From Antilocapra americana (lineage: Eukaryota; Chordata; Mammalia; Artiodactyla; Antilocapridae), in assembly GCA_007570785.1 (NCBI GenBank), contig ML664161.1, forward strand, positions 5,654,723 through 5,718,722: DNA of 64,000 bases, in the 5' to 3' direction. Position numbers and translations under genes: made by a program. The notes beneath the pieces were generated by a model. That model was given only the letters and a program-made list of their open reading frames with translations, had not been told where the DNA came from and ran no database searches. Numbering within the stretch: the stretch's first letter is position 1; every line of letters begins with the position of its first letter. Of the stretch, positions 1-11,402 are shown one piece after another.

Positions 1-500
1 TCAGCTATAAAAAGGGAGTGTATTGAGTCAGTTTTAATGAGGTGGATGAACCTAGAGCCTATTACACAGAGTGAAGTAAATTAGAAAGAGAAAGACATAT
101 ATTGTATATTAATGCAAATATATGGAATCTAGAAAGATGGTATGATGTTCCTACATGCAGCACAGCAAAGGAGACACAGAGATAAAGAACAGACTTTTGA
201 ACACAATGGGGGAAGGAGAGGGTGGGAATATTTGAGAGAATAGCATTGAAACATATACGTTAATACATTACCATATGTAAAATAGATAGCCAGTGGGAAT
301 TCATTTTATGAAACAGGGAACCCAAAGCCTGTGGTCTTTGATAAGCTAGAGGGATAGGGTGGGAAGGGAGGTGGGAGAGGGGTTCAAGGAAGAGGGGACA
401 TATGTATACCTAATGTGAATTCAGGTTGATGTATGGCAAAAACCATCCAATATCGTAAAGTAATTATCCTCTAATTTAAAAAAATAAAAAGATTTAAAAA
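1..500 (+). mobile_element. Ruminant L1 3' end (truncated at window edge)
   Basis: The text reads like the 3' untranslated end of a ruminant L1: an 'agcacagcaaaggagacacagag' type stretch, a GGGAGAGGGTGGGA type segment, 'gtatacctaatgtgaattca', 'tatggcaaaaacc', and an A-rich tail around 477-500. A second copy of the same end lies at 55923-56210, which supports the call. The 5' part is outside the window. No coding sequence remains. Confidence 0.8.
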
Positions 501-1624
501 GCAATGTTTTAGATAAAAAAATGAATTTTTAAGTTTTTTGTCTTCTATATTCATGCTATGTAATCCGAAAGACAAAGGAAGTTTCAGTGTAAGGAAGGGA
601 AAAAAATATCATCTAGAACTTTGCAAGTAGCACTGCTTGTGACATTTTGCAGGAGAAAGAATGTTTTTTGTTCAAATGACTTTCATTTAGATACTTTATG
701 GTGACCCCTAACCATGGTTAATTCATTGCATTTTCTTTCCTTTCTCTTGTCTGCCTTTTCTTACATTGGTACCCTTTCCAAGGTTAATTGAGACACTGAT
801 CTTTTATATATGTGGCTGTTCACGTAGTTATGGAGCAAAGGGATTTTTGTAAACTCAGCACTGACAGGCCACCCATCTTAACAGCTCAACAAAAGGCCTA
901 TAGCCGAAAACTCTGACCACACAATTTCCAGATATCTAGCGGGGGGGCAATGAGTCTGTTCTACCCCTTAGCCAAATATGTTACAAATGATTATCTCAAA
1001 ACTTAGGATAAATAGATTATCATTTGCTGAAAGGTTTCAGTTTGACATATTCTGATTAATTTTTATTTTCCCTAAGGCAAATAAAGGAAAATACATGGCA
1101 GACTGTAGAATTCTAGAATGACAGTGCCGAAGGAGACTTAAAGATCATAATTTAGAATACTGTCCATCTAATAGGACATTCCAGGGTAATAGTGTCACCA
1201 ATTATAATAAAAACTCATCCTCATCAATGCATCATCTAAAAGTTCAAGCAAATGCCCTGAAATATTCTGTAATTTAACACATAGTGTTTAAGATGCTTGT
1301 CTGTGCTCTCTCTGAATTGCCTTTAACCACTTGTCTTCGCAATCCTGTGAATTCTTTTCCTTGGGAGCAGTCTTTCATCCAAAGCTCTTAGAAGAACACA
1401 CACATAGGGGCCTAAGACTGCCTCCTTTTTGTAGCTATTAAATGTTCACTCAATGGAATATTTTAGCTCTGCTTCTCAAGCTATTTTTTTTTTCAATTGT
1501 TGTTCTTCAGGTTCTCTGTTTATTCAGCCAGATTGTTATTTAAACTGGAAAAATAGCAGAGAGCTCTTTCCCTGTGCTTATAAATGCATTTGGAGATTAT
1601 TTACATGCTTTTCGAATAAATGAA
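501..1624. other. Intron or upstream sequence, no gene seen
   Basis: AT-rich sequence between the L1 end and the first SINE. I see no exon with usable splice sites and EGF spacing, and no clear repeat family. Confidence 0.4.
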
Positions 1625-1831
1625 GATCTTCCCTGGTGGCTCAGATGGTAAAGCGTCTACCTACAACATGGGAGACCCAGATTCAATCCCTGAGTTGGGA
1701 AGATGGCCTGGAGAAGGAAATGGCAATCCACTCCAGTATTCTTTCCTGGAAAATCCTATGGACCGAGGAGCCTGTTCAGTTACTGACCAAGGAGTCGCAA
1801 AGAGTTGGACACGACTGAACGACTTCAATTT
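1625..1831 (+). mobile_element. Bov-tA type SINE
   Basis: It has the tRNA-Glu-like head (CTTCCCTGGTGGCTCAGATGG), then GAGTTGGGAAGAT, the shared Bov-A segment (CCACTCCAGTATTCTTTCCTGG), and ends with GAGTCGCAAAGAGTTGGAC and ACTGAACGACTTCA. The open frames across it are SINE artefacts. Confidence 0.92.
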
Positions 1832-2055
1832 CAAATAAATACTAGGCATAGGAGAAGCATGTCAGACACATTAACCCAAATGCAAGCCTCATTCTTTTTG
1901 TGTTATTGTTTATTCAGGGTCTGTACTCTGTAGCCTGAGAAATATAAAATAATTAGTAAAATGGTTTTAATTTAGAAGTGGGGCTTATCAGCATCTCTAT
2001 AGGTGGATTAAATTCCTATCTCTTAAATTAACAAAAATGTCCTCTCCCCCTTTAG

Positions 2056-2178
2056 ACCTTGATGAGTGTAACAGTGGAGAAGCTTGCAGTGCCCAGTTCT
2101 GCATCAACTATTCAGGAGGCTATGAATGCAGTTGTCAGGAAGGCTTTCAGATCAATTCCAATGGTTGTGGGTGTGATG
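2056..2178 (+). CDS. EGFEM1: Calcium-binding EGF exon, intact
   Basis: The exon follows a pyrimidine-rich acceptor (CCCCCTTTAG) and ends at donor GTAAAT. It is 123 bases, phase 1-1. It encodes DLDEC followed by a full six-cysteine EGF: C..., AC, FC, YEC, SC and GC in the usual order, with an Asp-Leu-Asp-Glu calcium-binding start and an aromatic residue before the third cysteine pair (GGYECSC). An extra cysteine (GCGCD) sits at the end. This is the 5'-most exon of the gene in the window. In EGF proteins such modules bind calcium and stiffen tandem arrays. No stop or frameshift is present. Confidence 0.85.
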
Positions 2179-2299
2179 GTAAATTCCTGAGTTCTAACAT
2201 GAAATCCCTGATGTGATGGGGCAATCAGTGGAGGAAGAATATTGAGGCAGACGGTTAGGATGAGAAAGAAAAGGCTTTCACCTTAAAGAAACTTGGATC

Positions 2300-2450
2300 T
2301 CTCTGTGGTCCAGCCACATACATTGTATGAACTTGGGTGACACTAAGTGCTCTGAGCCTTAAATCCTCATCAGTAAGGTGAAGACAGTTATGGGATTACT
2401 GGATAAATTAAGAAACGTAATCAATGTAAAGGGCCTGTTACTGTGATTGA
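2300..2450 (+). repeat. MIR fragment
   Basis: The order 'gaacttgggtgac...ctctgagcctta...tcctcatcagtaaggtgaagacag...ttactggataaatta' follows the core and tail of MIR, with heavy divergence. Confidence 0.5.
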
Positions 2451-2479
2451 CATCAAGAAATCACTTGACTAAAAGCAGC

Positions 2480-2510
<31 letters not shown>
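2480..2510. repeat. (ATT)n microsatellite
   Basis: About ten uninterrupted ATT units, directly readable. Confidence 0.95.
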
Positions 2511-2511
<1 letters not shown>

Positions 2512-2830
2512 TCATTGGTTCATAATCCCTTTTACCTAACTTAATACATATAAGCAAGTGAGAGATACCAGCAAGCCATAGCATAATGCTACAGGACTCG
2601 CTTATGGTAATCTTGACTGGAAACGAGTTGATTATTGAAAGTCATTTTAACTAGACAGCAGCAGCAAAAGGATTGCCAGTTTTTGAGCCATAATATCAGA
2701 TTCCTTTATATATCTGATGTTAATCTAGCTAATGCAAGCTTCAAGATGAATCATTCTATAATTTTCAAACTGATTTGTTGCTTACCTTTTAGAGGATTTC
2801 TAGCTGACAGATATATTTTTATAATATCAT

Positions 2831-3055
2831 GAAAGTGAAAGTCAAGTGAAAGTGTTAGTCACTCAGTCATATCCGACTCTTTGCAACCCCATATAAGTAG
2901 TCCACCAGGCTCCCTGTCCATGGAATTCCCCAGGCAAGAATACTGGAGTAGGTTGCCACTCCCTTCTCCAGGATATCTTTGTGACCCTGGCATTGAACCC
3001 AAGTCTCCAGCATTGCAGGCAAATTTTTTACTGTCTGAGCCACCAGGGAGGCCCC
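2831..3055 (-). mobile_element. Bov-tA type SINE, minus strand
   Basis: Read on the minus strand it has the tRNA-Glu-like head (GGGGCCTCCCTGGTGGCTCAG) and the shared body, ending at the GTCACTCAGTCATATCCGAC region. The flanks share TATCAT at 2825-2830 and 3055-3060, a possible short target duplication. Confidence 0.92.
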
Positions 3056-3989
3056 TATCATAGAGGAGTTTGAACTTAGTAAATTCACATTTTTGTGAAA
3101 GCCTCATATAAGTCATTGCTAAAAATTCCTTTACCAAGTTTACCATAAATTTATAATCTTTAAATTTTTATTTGTGATCATTATTACCATTATTTTGAAC
3201 CATATTTTTCTTGAAATCAAAGATGAGAAGATTGTTATCTATTTCAATAACAGTCAAATTACATAAGAAGACTTTAATGCCTCAGAGAAGATGGTGTTTC
3301 TTTGATTAAAGAAGCAAATTCTTAAATTCTGTTGAGGATGTTAGGTGTGTTTCTTCACGTAGATGCCAAACTCCCCAGCCTTGCAGTGTCGATAACAACA
3401 AAGAACATACAACTATGATATCTATATATTCTAAACACAGTAGAGCATATTACTACTTATACCTCCCATCCAATTAACAGGGCCAAAAAAAATTGAATTT
3501 CATGTACCATCTGCTGTTAAACAGAGTGAGCCAAAAAATGATTATATGGTGAGAATATACATACTTGGGTACACACATCCAATGGAAAAGGTATCCACAA
3601 TCTGAGGCCAGCCTAGAAACTCAGTTTCGTAAACGACCCTTTAGAATCATGAACACATTGACCAAAGCCTGGGCTCAGATGTGAATTTAACACCAGTAAG
3701 GTGTATGAGATCAAAATCTAGAATTCTTCCATCTCTAAAATTCTCCACAACTCATGTACAAAATTATGCATTGAATAAATGCTTTGCTATAGATGTTGAA
3801 TAATTCAAGAGTGAATGAACATTCTGCTAAATGATACACAGCCTGAGACTATGTAAGTTTTAAATTCTTCATCAAAATCTTATGAACGAGATCTCAGAAA
3901 GACATTGTCTATGCATATAGATAAATGATGGTAAACTTGGAAATGAATAAAAGGAAAATAATTGGCAGGATATTCTTGAGGAAGAACTT

Positions 3990-4143
3990 GGGGTTGGGAA
4001 GATCCCCTGGAGTAGGAAATGGCAATTGACTCCAGTATTTTTGCCTGGGAAATCCCACGGACAGAGGAGCCTGGAGGGCTACAGTCCATGGGGTCGCAAA
4101 GAGTCAGACATCTCTGAGCACATGGCGCGCACACACACACACG
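3990..4143 (+). mobile_element. 5'-truncated Bov-A SINE with (CA)n tail
   Basis: It starts inside the element at GGTTGGGAAGATCCCCTGG, keeps CAGTATTTTTGCCTGGGAAATCC and GGGGTCGCAAAGAGTCAGAC, and ends in a (CA)n run at about 4130-4143. The exon at 4262 begins only about 120 bases later. Confidence 0.88.
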
Positions 4144-4261
4144 CACTTTCTGTGTAGCAGTACATTGCTATTGGTTAATAAAGGTGACAAATATGCCCAT
4201 GAGTTCATAATGCTTGTTTTATCTCAACACCAAAGAGCAGACATTGTTTGCATTTTCCTAG

Positions 4262-4384
4262 ATGTTGATGAGTGTCTGGATGTCAGTATCATCTGTGACC
4301 AACTGTGTATCAATTCTGTTGGAACCTATGAGTGTTCTTTTGAGGAAGGCTACAGAATTGGAAGCGATGGGAAAACTTGCATCT
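4262..4384 (+). CDS. EGFEM1: Calcium-binding EGF exon with a lost cysteine
   Basis: The acceptor is CATTTTCCTAG and the donor GTAAGT. Length is 123 bases, phase 1-1, equal to the preceding cbEGF exon. It starts DVDEC, the calcium-binding signature, and continues with IIC, QLC and TYEC. Where the family has a second cysteine (YEC-x-C) the codon is TTT, giving YECSFEEGY instead of YECSCEEGY. The final cysteine (KTC) is present. One disulphide of the module therefore cannot form. The reading frame is open. Losing a core cysteine usually destabilises an EGF fold, so this is a first sign of relaxed constraint. Confidence 0.83.
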
Positions 4385-4754
4385 GTAAGTCTCTGTGAAG
4401 AATTCTATCAGATCTCTTCTAAATGACTTCAGCCCTTGTCTTGTTCTTCAGGAGTGCGGAGACCATATATTCTTTAACTCAACTTGTCCTCCCCTTTCTC
4501 TCTTCAGAGGCTAAGATCTTTTTTTTTCCCCTTTTGTTCTCCCTGTGGCAGTTTCCACTCTGTGCTTGCTGCGTCTCACCTTCATTTACAATAGACTGTT
4601 TGAAATGATCTTCTCAAAGACTTTTACCTTTCAGCTGCCCCCCTGCCTTGGCTATCTAGTTCAAACTCTTCTCATTTCTCTCATCGACCCTTGCTCAGTT
4701 TTTCCTTCTTTTAACTAGCATGTGGAATCCGGGCATTTCTCTGTGTGGTCTTAG

Positions 4755-4913
4755 CTTTAGATGATGAGCTAGAGAAAGAAGAAGAATTAGACATTGTGAG
4801 GTTTCCGGGTCCTCTATTCAAGAGCCCACCTCAACTGCTTTATTGTGTGGCCACCTCTCTGCCTCTCTCCCATGAAGATGAAGACAATGAGGAAGAGGGA
4901 CAAGATATTCCAG
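4755..4913 (+). CDS. EGFEM1: Acidic linker exon
   Basis: The acceptor is GTGTGGTCTTAG and the donor GTGAAC. Length is 159 bases (53 codons), phase 1-1, open. The product begins ALDDELEKEEELDIV, has a proline-rich middle (FPGPLFKSPPQLL) and ends in a second acidic run (HEDEDNEEEGQDIP). There is one cysteine (LLYC), so it is not an EGF module. An acidic spacer of this type after the cbEGF repeats is a feature I associate with EGFEM1 and MEGF6, and it is the best pointer to the gene's identity. Its place between cbEGF exons and laminin-type exons fits that layout. Confidence 0.75.
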
Positions 4914-6059
4914 GTGAACTGACTGACTTGCACAATGTTGGTGGGTAAATGAACGTGTTTCACCTCTTCCCTCTATTTTTAGATAATTCACAGAATTTCT
5001 TATATAGACAATTTTGTTATCAATATTTAATGCCAAATGAAAGTGTTTTAACGTGATATTGACAAGAGACATGGAACCAAAATTACTTCTTCACAGCTCC
5101 CTATCAAATTCATTATCTGTTATCTTTCTTCCCTTTGCCATTAAAAGGTTGCTATGTATGTATGCATGGACAAGGGGGTGCAGGGTGATGGAAATTTAAT
5201 AAAAGTGAAATGGAATTGAAAAATATATTTGACTTAGCATCATGGAGGCAAGGATTGGGGCCTTTTAGTTCTGACAGTTTAAACTCAACTAGAAGTCATT
5301 TTTGTATAGTTAAAATTTACTTTAAATAGCCTGAAAATCTAGATCTTTTTTAAATTTTAAAATGCAGAGAACCAATGGTTCAATATGCTCAAATGGACCA
5401 AGAAAAAATATCTTTACAAATGTGCACAGTTTTTCTTATATATCCACTCAACAGAACTCAAGCATCAAATCACTTCTGATCAAAATAAATTAGCATAACT
5501 TCTTTCAAAAGTAACAGTTTGCAGCCAGTCTGCTGCTGCTTTTTCTTTTCTTTGTAAGACAGAGCTGCTCTTTTTGTTCTTCCTGTATTCCTCATATTTT
5601 AAGAGCATCAAAGCTTAATGATTGCCTTAGAATGCTTCCAGTAAAATGAAGATTTGTTTATATGTGATGGTCAAACATAACATCAGTAATTGCATCTACA
5701 TGCAATGCTACAGACAGAAATGCTTTAATGTTTCTTAATCAAGCTTCTGATACTTTGGCCACTCAAAGTCACAACTGAAATAGTTCAAGGCTATCAGGAC
5801 AGTTAGGACTTGAAGGGCCAAGGTCTAGAGGGAAGAGACATTCAGACAAGTGAGATGAACAGTCTGTGCTACATTTGTCCTTGAGCCATTTGCTAATGGA
5901 TGGGCAGTGCAGACAGAGAAGCCAGGAAATCTATAGATAGCTGCTAAGAGGGTGAGGAGCTTAGCACAGTCACCAGCAGTTTTGTGGTGCTAGGAGGTAG
6001 ACTGAATTCAGACTATGCCAAGGTGGAGAAACCTCACTAAACATAACAGGCTTTCAACT
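4914..6059. other. Intron, no feature recognised
   Basis: Unique-looking AT-rich intron. I see no exon, tRNA or clear repeat here. Confidence 0.4.
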
Positions 6060-6440
6060 GGACATCTGAAAGACCCCATCTTCAAATGGGCAAAACTTAA
6101 AAACTAGGGAACCCACAATATGGCCGAGTTTCATAAACATTATATTGAATCAAAGAAGCTTGATACCAGAGAGTATATACTTTATGATTCTCTTCATATA
6201 AAGTTCAAAAATAAGAGGAAATATCTCATGGCAGTATAAATCAGAATGGTGCTTAGTTTGTAAGGCTAATGATTAAGAGTCATCAAATCACCTTTGATTT
6301 TTTTTGTGATGCTGGAAATAATCTTTATCTTCATCTGGGAGGCTTTTACACGGGGTTGTTGACAATGTGGGGAAAAAGTCTGAAGGGTACATTTAAGTTT
6401 TGTGCATTTCTTAACCTGTATATTAAATCTCAGTAAAAAT
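6060..6440 (+). repeat. Ancient L1M-type 3' end
   Basis: Diverged text in the order of old L1 3' ends: 'accagagagtatatactttatgattctcttcatataaagttc', 'cagaatggtgctta', 'gatgctggaaataatctttatcttcatctggg', 'cacggggttgttga', 'acatttaagttttgtgcatttc', then 'atattaaatctcagtaaaaa'. Confidence 0.65.
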
Positions 6441-6487
6441 GCTTACTGGAAAAAAAGAAAAATAATTGTATAAAAAAAGCCTAGAAG

Positions 6488-6489
<2 letters not shown>

Positions 6490-6534
<45 letters not shown>
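6490..6534. repeat. (CA)n microsatellite
   Basis: An uninterrupted run of over 20 CA units. Confidence 0.97.
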
Positions 6535-6537
<3 letters not shown>

Positions 6538-6810
6538 TGAAGTGCCAGGAACATAATTTTTGTGTTCAGAAATCAATGGTAATTTCTTTTCTTTTTTTTT
6601 TTTACTTTCTTAAAGATCTTAAATATTTTTTAGGGATTACATTCCAAGCTATGTTTTAAATGATATCTCTTTGCTATTATCTTTTTCTGGACTCTAGAAA
6701 ATGTGCTCTAGGAGCATGTTTATTTGTTGGGGGAAATAAAGGGTTTCATCTTCATTTTCAGTGATGTAGATAGTACATGTTGGGTTCTCTAAAACTGTAT
6801 CGCATTCCAG

Positions 6811-6942
6811 TCTGTTTAGATCACACCTTCGGACACAACTGCAGTTTGAGCTGTGAGGACTGCATAAATGGAGGCCAATGCCAGGAAGGAAAGAGTGGGT
6901 CTTCCTGTCCCGATGGCTGGGGAGGCGCTCTTTGTAATGAAA
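6811..6942 (+). CDS. EGFEM1: Laminin/MEGF-type EGF exon, intact
   Basis: The acceptor is CGCATTCCAG and the donor a strong GTAAGT. Length is 132 bases, phase 1-1, with no stop. The product starts VCLDHTFGHNCSLSC, then EDCINGGQC, SSCPDGWGGALC and NE. Cysteine spacing is the laminin/MEGF pattern with FGHNC and GW.G..C. The position usually held by the fifth cysteine reads SS before CPDGW, so one bond may be missing. It follows the acidic linker exon and opens the C-terminal EGF array. Confidence 0.82.
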
Positions 6943-7830
6943 GTAAGTATACTTTGGAGCATTGGTGGAGGGTGATGAATTCTCCTTTTACTGCTGGTGA
7001 ACTACTGGTGATGAGTTCTTTCCATGTGTTCTCCCCAAAATGTTTTAACAAGATTAACGATTGATATGGATGGGAAACCAATTTATTTGTTGTGTGCACA
7101 AAGAAGGTCTATGAAGCACTGAGGTTTCAAACTGAACATGTGATTAAAATGGGAAATTTTGTGTTCCCGGGGAAACTTGATGTGCTCTTGTTTATCCGTT
7201 GAACATGAAAGTTAATAAAGGATCCTAATATCCTCAGCCTATAAAAATCCCTCTATTTAAATAAATCATTAGGCCCTGGCAAGCTACTCCCTGTGAAATG
7301 AAGTAAAATGATTTGTGTTATGAAGTATAATTAATGGAACTGCTTGACTGTTGCCTCTTTTTGTTTGTGTTTTCTTAACTTTTTCTTTGTGTTTTCTTAA
7401 CTTTTTCTTTAAAGCTTATGTAAATACAGGCAATGACAATTTTAAGATTTTTATATAATCCCCTCATTAGAAAATGTCAATAATTTGTATAATAATACCT
7501 CGAATAAGTGTTTTCCTTTATATTTTAAATGGAGGTATATTTGCAGGTACTAAAACTGCCAAGTAATAAAACCTAAATATATTGACTACCTTTATTTCCT
7601 TTTTCTCTCCTTAAATTTCTCTGATAAATTTTTTTAATAAAAGAGTTTTCTTTGTGAGTGGCTTGAAAGATGGTATGAGGAGATTTTTCTTTTGAAGCCC
7701 CTGAATATGGGAAGAAAGAGCACAAATATTGTTTCTATTATGAAATATAAGAGACGCAAAACCTGGATTATAACATAGTGAAGTGGTTTCCCCAGAATTA
7801 CTAGTTAGACTGCTGAGGACTTTCCTCAAG
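6943..7830. other. Intron with a 22-base tandem duplication
   Basis: Unique AT-rich intron. At about 7364-7407 the block 'tttgtgttttcttaacttt' occurs twice in tandem. Nothing else is recognised. Confidence 0.5.
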
Positions 7831-7834
7831 CATC

Positions 7835-8085
7835 ACTCTGATCTTGTCTCCCTGCTGCCCAAACAGCTTCAGAAGTGTCCCATTTCCTGATACATAAAGC
7901 TTATGCTTCTAATCTAGTCACTGACAACCATCTATTATCAGGCCCTCATAAATCCTTCTCTCTTTTTATCCACAGCTCTGACCAGCTTATTATTTCCAGC
8001 AAACTAAACTACTCACCACTTAATGCTTTTTACTTTTCAGCTTTGTGCCTTTTGCTAAACTGCCATCTTTGTCTATCGCCATTTA
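7835..8085. repeat. L2-like ancient LINE fragment
   Basis: Pyrimidine-rich text with the flavour of L2 3' sequence ('caggccctcataaatcc', 'ttatccacagctctgaccag'). It is diverged, so family and strand are uncertain. Confidence 0.35.
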
Positions 8086-8376
8086 TGGCATGAAGCTTTA
8101 TTTGATGGCCCTAGTCTAACAACAGCCATTTATTATTTCCAGTGGGTTTAAAGCCTCTCTTTCTCCTTCTGTTGGTCTGTCTGTCTGTCTGTCTCCATCA
8201 GATTCAAGTTAGCTATTCTCCTATTCTATTTCCTTTGCTAACCTAGGAGCTTATTTATGTGTTTCCAAATTGGAGGTTCCTGTGCATGAATGAATGAAGC
8301 TTTGTATTGAGACATCCAGCTATATTGATGGGCCACTTGATATAGTCAACTGTATAAAATGGATCAAATAAATTTT

Positions 8377-8605
8377 GGGCTTCCCAGGTGGCTTAGGGGT
8401 GAAGAATCTGCCTGCCTGCCTGCCTCTGTAGGAGACATGGGTTCGATCCCTGAGTTGTGAAGATCTCCTGGAGAAAGGAATGGCAACCCACTCCAATATT
8501 CTTGCCTGGGAAATCTCATGGACAGAGGAGACTGGCAGGCTATATACAGGTTATAAGATTGAAAAAAAGAGTCAGACACCTTTGAGCGACTAAGCACACA
8601 CACAA
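8377..8605 (+). mobile_element. Bov-tA type SINE
   Basis: A full-length copy beginning GGGCTTCCCAGGTGGCTTAG, with (CTGC)n in the head, the CCACTCCAATATTCTTGCCTGG body and an end at GAGTCAGACACCTTTGAGCG followed by a short CA tail. Confidence 0.92.
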
Positions 8606-9560
8606 ATCAATCTTGTTGCATGACTATTAGGAAGTAAATGTTTATACCCTTTATTGTAAATTGTGTTGGTAAGTATGTGTCTTCCACACTCTTGATCCAT
8701 AACATGTTAGCACGAGAAATAAAAGTAGAAATCTATTGCAAATCCATGAGAATAAAACATGTCTGACACAAAATTAATATATAAATGTTGAAAATGAACT
8801 TCCTGATAAAATGAAAAGAACACAATCGCATCTTTGGTTTTGGAAAAACTTGAGATTCTTTAAGTGTTCACATGGCCCTGTAAAGGGCAGTCTGGCTCTG
8901 AAAGCAGAAATTTATCTTCTTTGCATTTCCTCTCTGTCATTTTTTTCTAGAAAAACTAAAACAGAGCAATCCAAATTGGAAACAACAACAAAAAAAAAAG
9001 CATGATCACTAAATCTTTAACAAAAAGGGAGAGTGAGGATATTTTCTTAAAAATTCCTACAAACTGTAAAAAATGGAAACAACCAATCATTCATCACTAG
9101 TATTTGTAAGAGTACCAGCTCTTCTTATGCCGCAAGAGACATGAAAAAAAATTCTCGAGGGATCTGGAAAGTTAGTTTTTCCATTGGTTAGATCTTCTAA
9201 CCCAGTATCTTTATTGGTCTATGGAGACATCTCTTTGGATGTTTTAGGAATTTCTCCAAATAGTTACAGAGGAAACAACTAAAACATTACTGCATATTAA
9301 TTTTAACAGCACACATTAGACTTCATTTCTTTTGAAGAGATTTCATATTGACTACCTCATTTGTTATTGTGAGGGGTCTATCCAATAGAAAGAGAATACT
9401 AAAGTATTTTCATATGACAAATGAATGGACTATGTATTATATGGAAGGGAAGATTCCTAACTTTTTCCAAATCATCCAGGTGTGGTTTGGGACATGTTTG
9501 GTTTCAAATTTTGTTCTCTAGATGAATGCTCTGTTTGATGTTAATGAAGTATTTAGCAAA
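8606..9560. other. Intron, no feature recognised
   Basis: Unique AT-rich sequence between two SINEs. No exon or clear repeat is seen. Confidence 0.4.
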
Positions 9561-9563
9561 TCC

Positions 9564-9690
9564 GTGATCCCCTGGATTAGGAAAGGGCAACCCACTCCAG
9601 TATCCTTGCCTGAAAAATTCCATGGAAAGAGGAGGCCTAGCCCTGGGATTGCAAAGAGTCAGACATGACTGAGCACTCACATGCATGTGC
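9564..9690 (+). mobile_element. 5'-truncated Bov-A SINE
   Basis: It starts at GATCCCCTGGATTAGG and keeps CCACTCCAGTATCCTTGCCTG and GCAAAGAGTCAGACATGACTG. The head is missing. Confidence 0.87.
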
Positions 9691-9817
9691 ATATTCTGTG
9701 ATACCATATTTTTTTAGTGGGAGAGTGGCAGGTGACAGTGGTGTGCTGATGTGGATGCCTTGCTGTAACCCAGATACTGTGCAAGCTACTTAAATTTCCC
9801 TTAGCTTCATTTTCCAG

Positions 9818-9846
9818 GTGTGTGTGTGTGTGTGTGTGTGTGTGTA
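9818..9846. repeat. (TG)n microsatellite
   Basis: About 14 TG units. Confidence 0.95.
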
Positions 9847-9948
9847 TTTATTTAAACTGTGTCTTCCATAGTTGCTATAAAAATTCAAAGAGTTACTACA
9901 TGTAAATTAGTAATGCAGTCTCAACCATGTTTGTTGCCAGTTTACTTC

Positions 9949-10471
9949 TGTCAGGCGAGTGTAGATGTCACCCGAGGGTATGTTCCTCGGTTCTTGTCTC
10001 GTCACAACAAAGATTTGGAGTGACAGACATTGAAGCCCTCGGCGAGCCACAGCTCTCAGGTATTAGACAGACCATGTTATAGCTCTTAAATAAGTTAGTG
10101 TTACAGCTCAGTGTTACAGCTCTATTTTATTTAGAAGATGATAGCAGGAGAATCCATCCTCAAAGCATGAGGGCTTGCTGATCCAAAGACACGAAGAGAA
10201 GAACACCACAGCATGTGGGAGGGAGAGGGAGAGTCCATCCTGGAAGCGCAGGAGAGAGAGAGAGAAAGAGCGTTGGCTCCTCTTTTATATGTTTATTTCT
10301 TCCCCCTCGGCCTGTCCTATACAAATTGGGCTTAGACCAGAGTGCTGTTCTACCTGCAGTTCTCACTCAGGTCCTCGGACCTTCCCTATTCTATTTTTGT
10401 GGGCTTTTCCCTTCCTTATCTTCTAGCCACCGCCATTTTGGACTCCTGTTTCCTATTCTAACTACCTAACA
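9949..10471 (-). mobile_element. Solo endogenous retrovirus LTR, minus strand
   Basis: A 523-base block that on the minus strand begins TGTTAGG and ends CCTGACA, the TG...CA ends of an LTR. In that orientation a TATAAAA box lies at 10283-10289 and an AATAAA polyadenylation signal at 10126-10131, in the order U3-R-U5. The flanks carry the same four bases, CTTC, at 9945-9948 and 10472-10475, which fits a 4-base target duplication. No gag, pol or env follows on either side, so it is a solo LTR left by recombination. The short open frames inside it are not genes. Confidence 0.75.
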
Positions 10472-11271
10472 CTTCTTTATTACTCCTTTTTTTACCTCTC
10501 ATGCTCCTTTCCTTGTCATAGTAACCAAAGGCTTGAAAGCAAAGAAAAAAGTGGGTTAAAAATCAAGTTTCCATATTAGCATCTGGAATGGTGTAGGTGG
10601 GTAGATAGAGGAGGTGATAAAAATGTAATTTTGTAGTATTTAGCCAATGATGATAAAATGTCAATTTAAATGGCTACTGAAATTATCTCAACAGTTGTAT
10701 TTACTCAAGCTTAAAATCATAGACATTTTCCACACTGTATTTTATTTTTAATGGAATACTAAGCATTTCCCCCACAAAACAGCAAACCAAAGAAAACAAT
10801 TGCTTGTTTTTGTCAATCTTTGACACTGCAGAATGCCTTGGAATCCTCAAGATAGTCTTAATTATATTCATTTCTGGTTAAAAATACATGGCTTTTTTTC
10901 CCTACATTTTCTTCCTATTTTTCAAAGTGGAAGATGCAGCTTGTTTCTCATTAGGGTTAGTGACATTTTGTTAGTTACAACAAAAATGTTTATATAATTC
11001 TGAAAATGTGAGGGTAACAGTTTAAGGAGCAAGGTAAATTGTGCATGTAAACCTTGTTAGCAGTTCTTTAGTCAAAATCCTTTTAACTACCTGTACCAGT
11101 AATTCCTCCAGGAATGATGAACAGGCCAGAGACTCTTCCTGGGTTTGCAAGTTACAGAGATTTTAATTACTGAGGATCAATTCTAATAGAAAAACAATCT
11201 TTTTTCTCTCTCTACTTGTGTCACAATGAGTGTGTTACACTGCATATTCACCTTCACTGTTTTCTTCATAG
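10472..11271. other. Intron, no feature recognised
   Basis: AT-rich intron between the LTR and the next exon. Nothing further is identified. Confidence 0.4.
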
Positions 11272-11402
11272 CTTGTTCCCCAGAGACCAGTGTGAGAGAG
11301 TATGATGACATCTGTGATTGTCAAAATGGAGGCATCTGTGACCCTCTGACTGGACGATGCAAGTGGCCCCCCAGGGGTTCATGGCGAAAACCTGTGGAGA
11401 CG
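11272..11402 (+). pseudogene. EGFEM1: Laminin-type EGF exon with frameshift
   Basis: The acceptor is TTCTTCATAG and the donor GTAGGA. The product starts ACSPETSVREYDD, then ICDCQNGGICDPLTGRC, a textbook EGF core. The next cysteine is replaced by Trp (KW) and the proline-glycine turn is out of frame (PPRGSWRKP). One frame over, the same bases give ..AKTCGD, the expected last cysteine. The exon is 131 bases, not a multiple of three: two more than the 129-base family unit, or one short of 132. It therefore ends in phase 0 instead of phase 1. No stop codon appears. The following exon is off by the opposite amount. Confidence 0.8.

Noticed and set aside
1620..1849. Three overlapping open frames of 60-72 residues
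   Set aside because: They lie wholly in a Bov-tA SINE; the same peptides recur in other SINE copies.
10160..10469. Three open frames of 68-84 residues
   Set aside because: They fall inside the solo LTR and show no retroviral or host protein motif.
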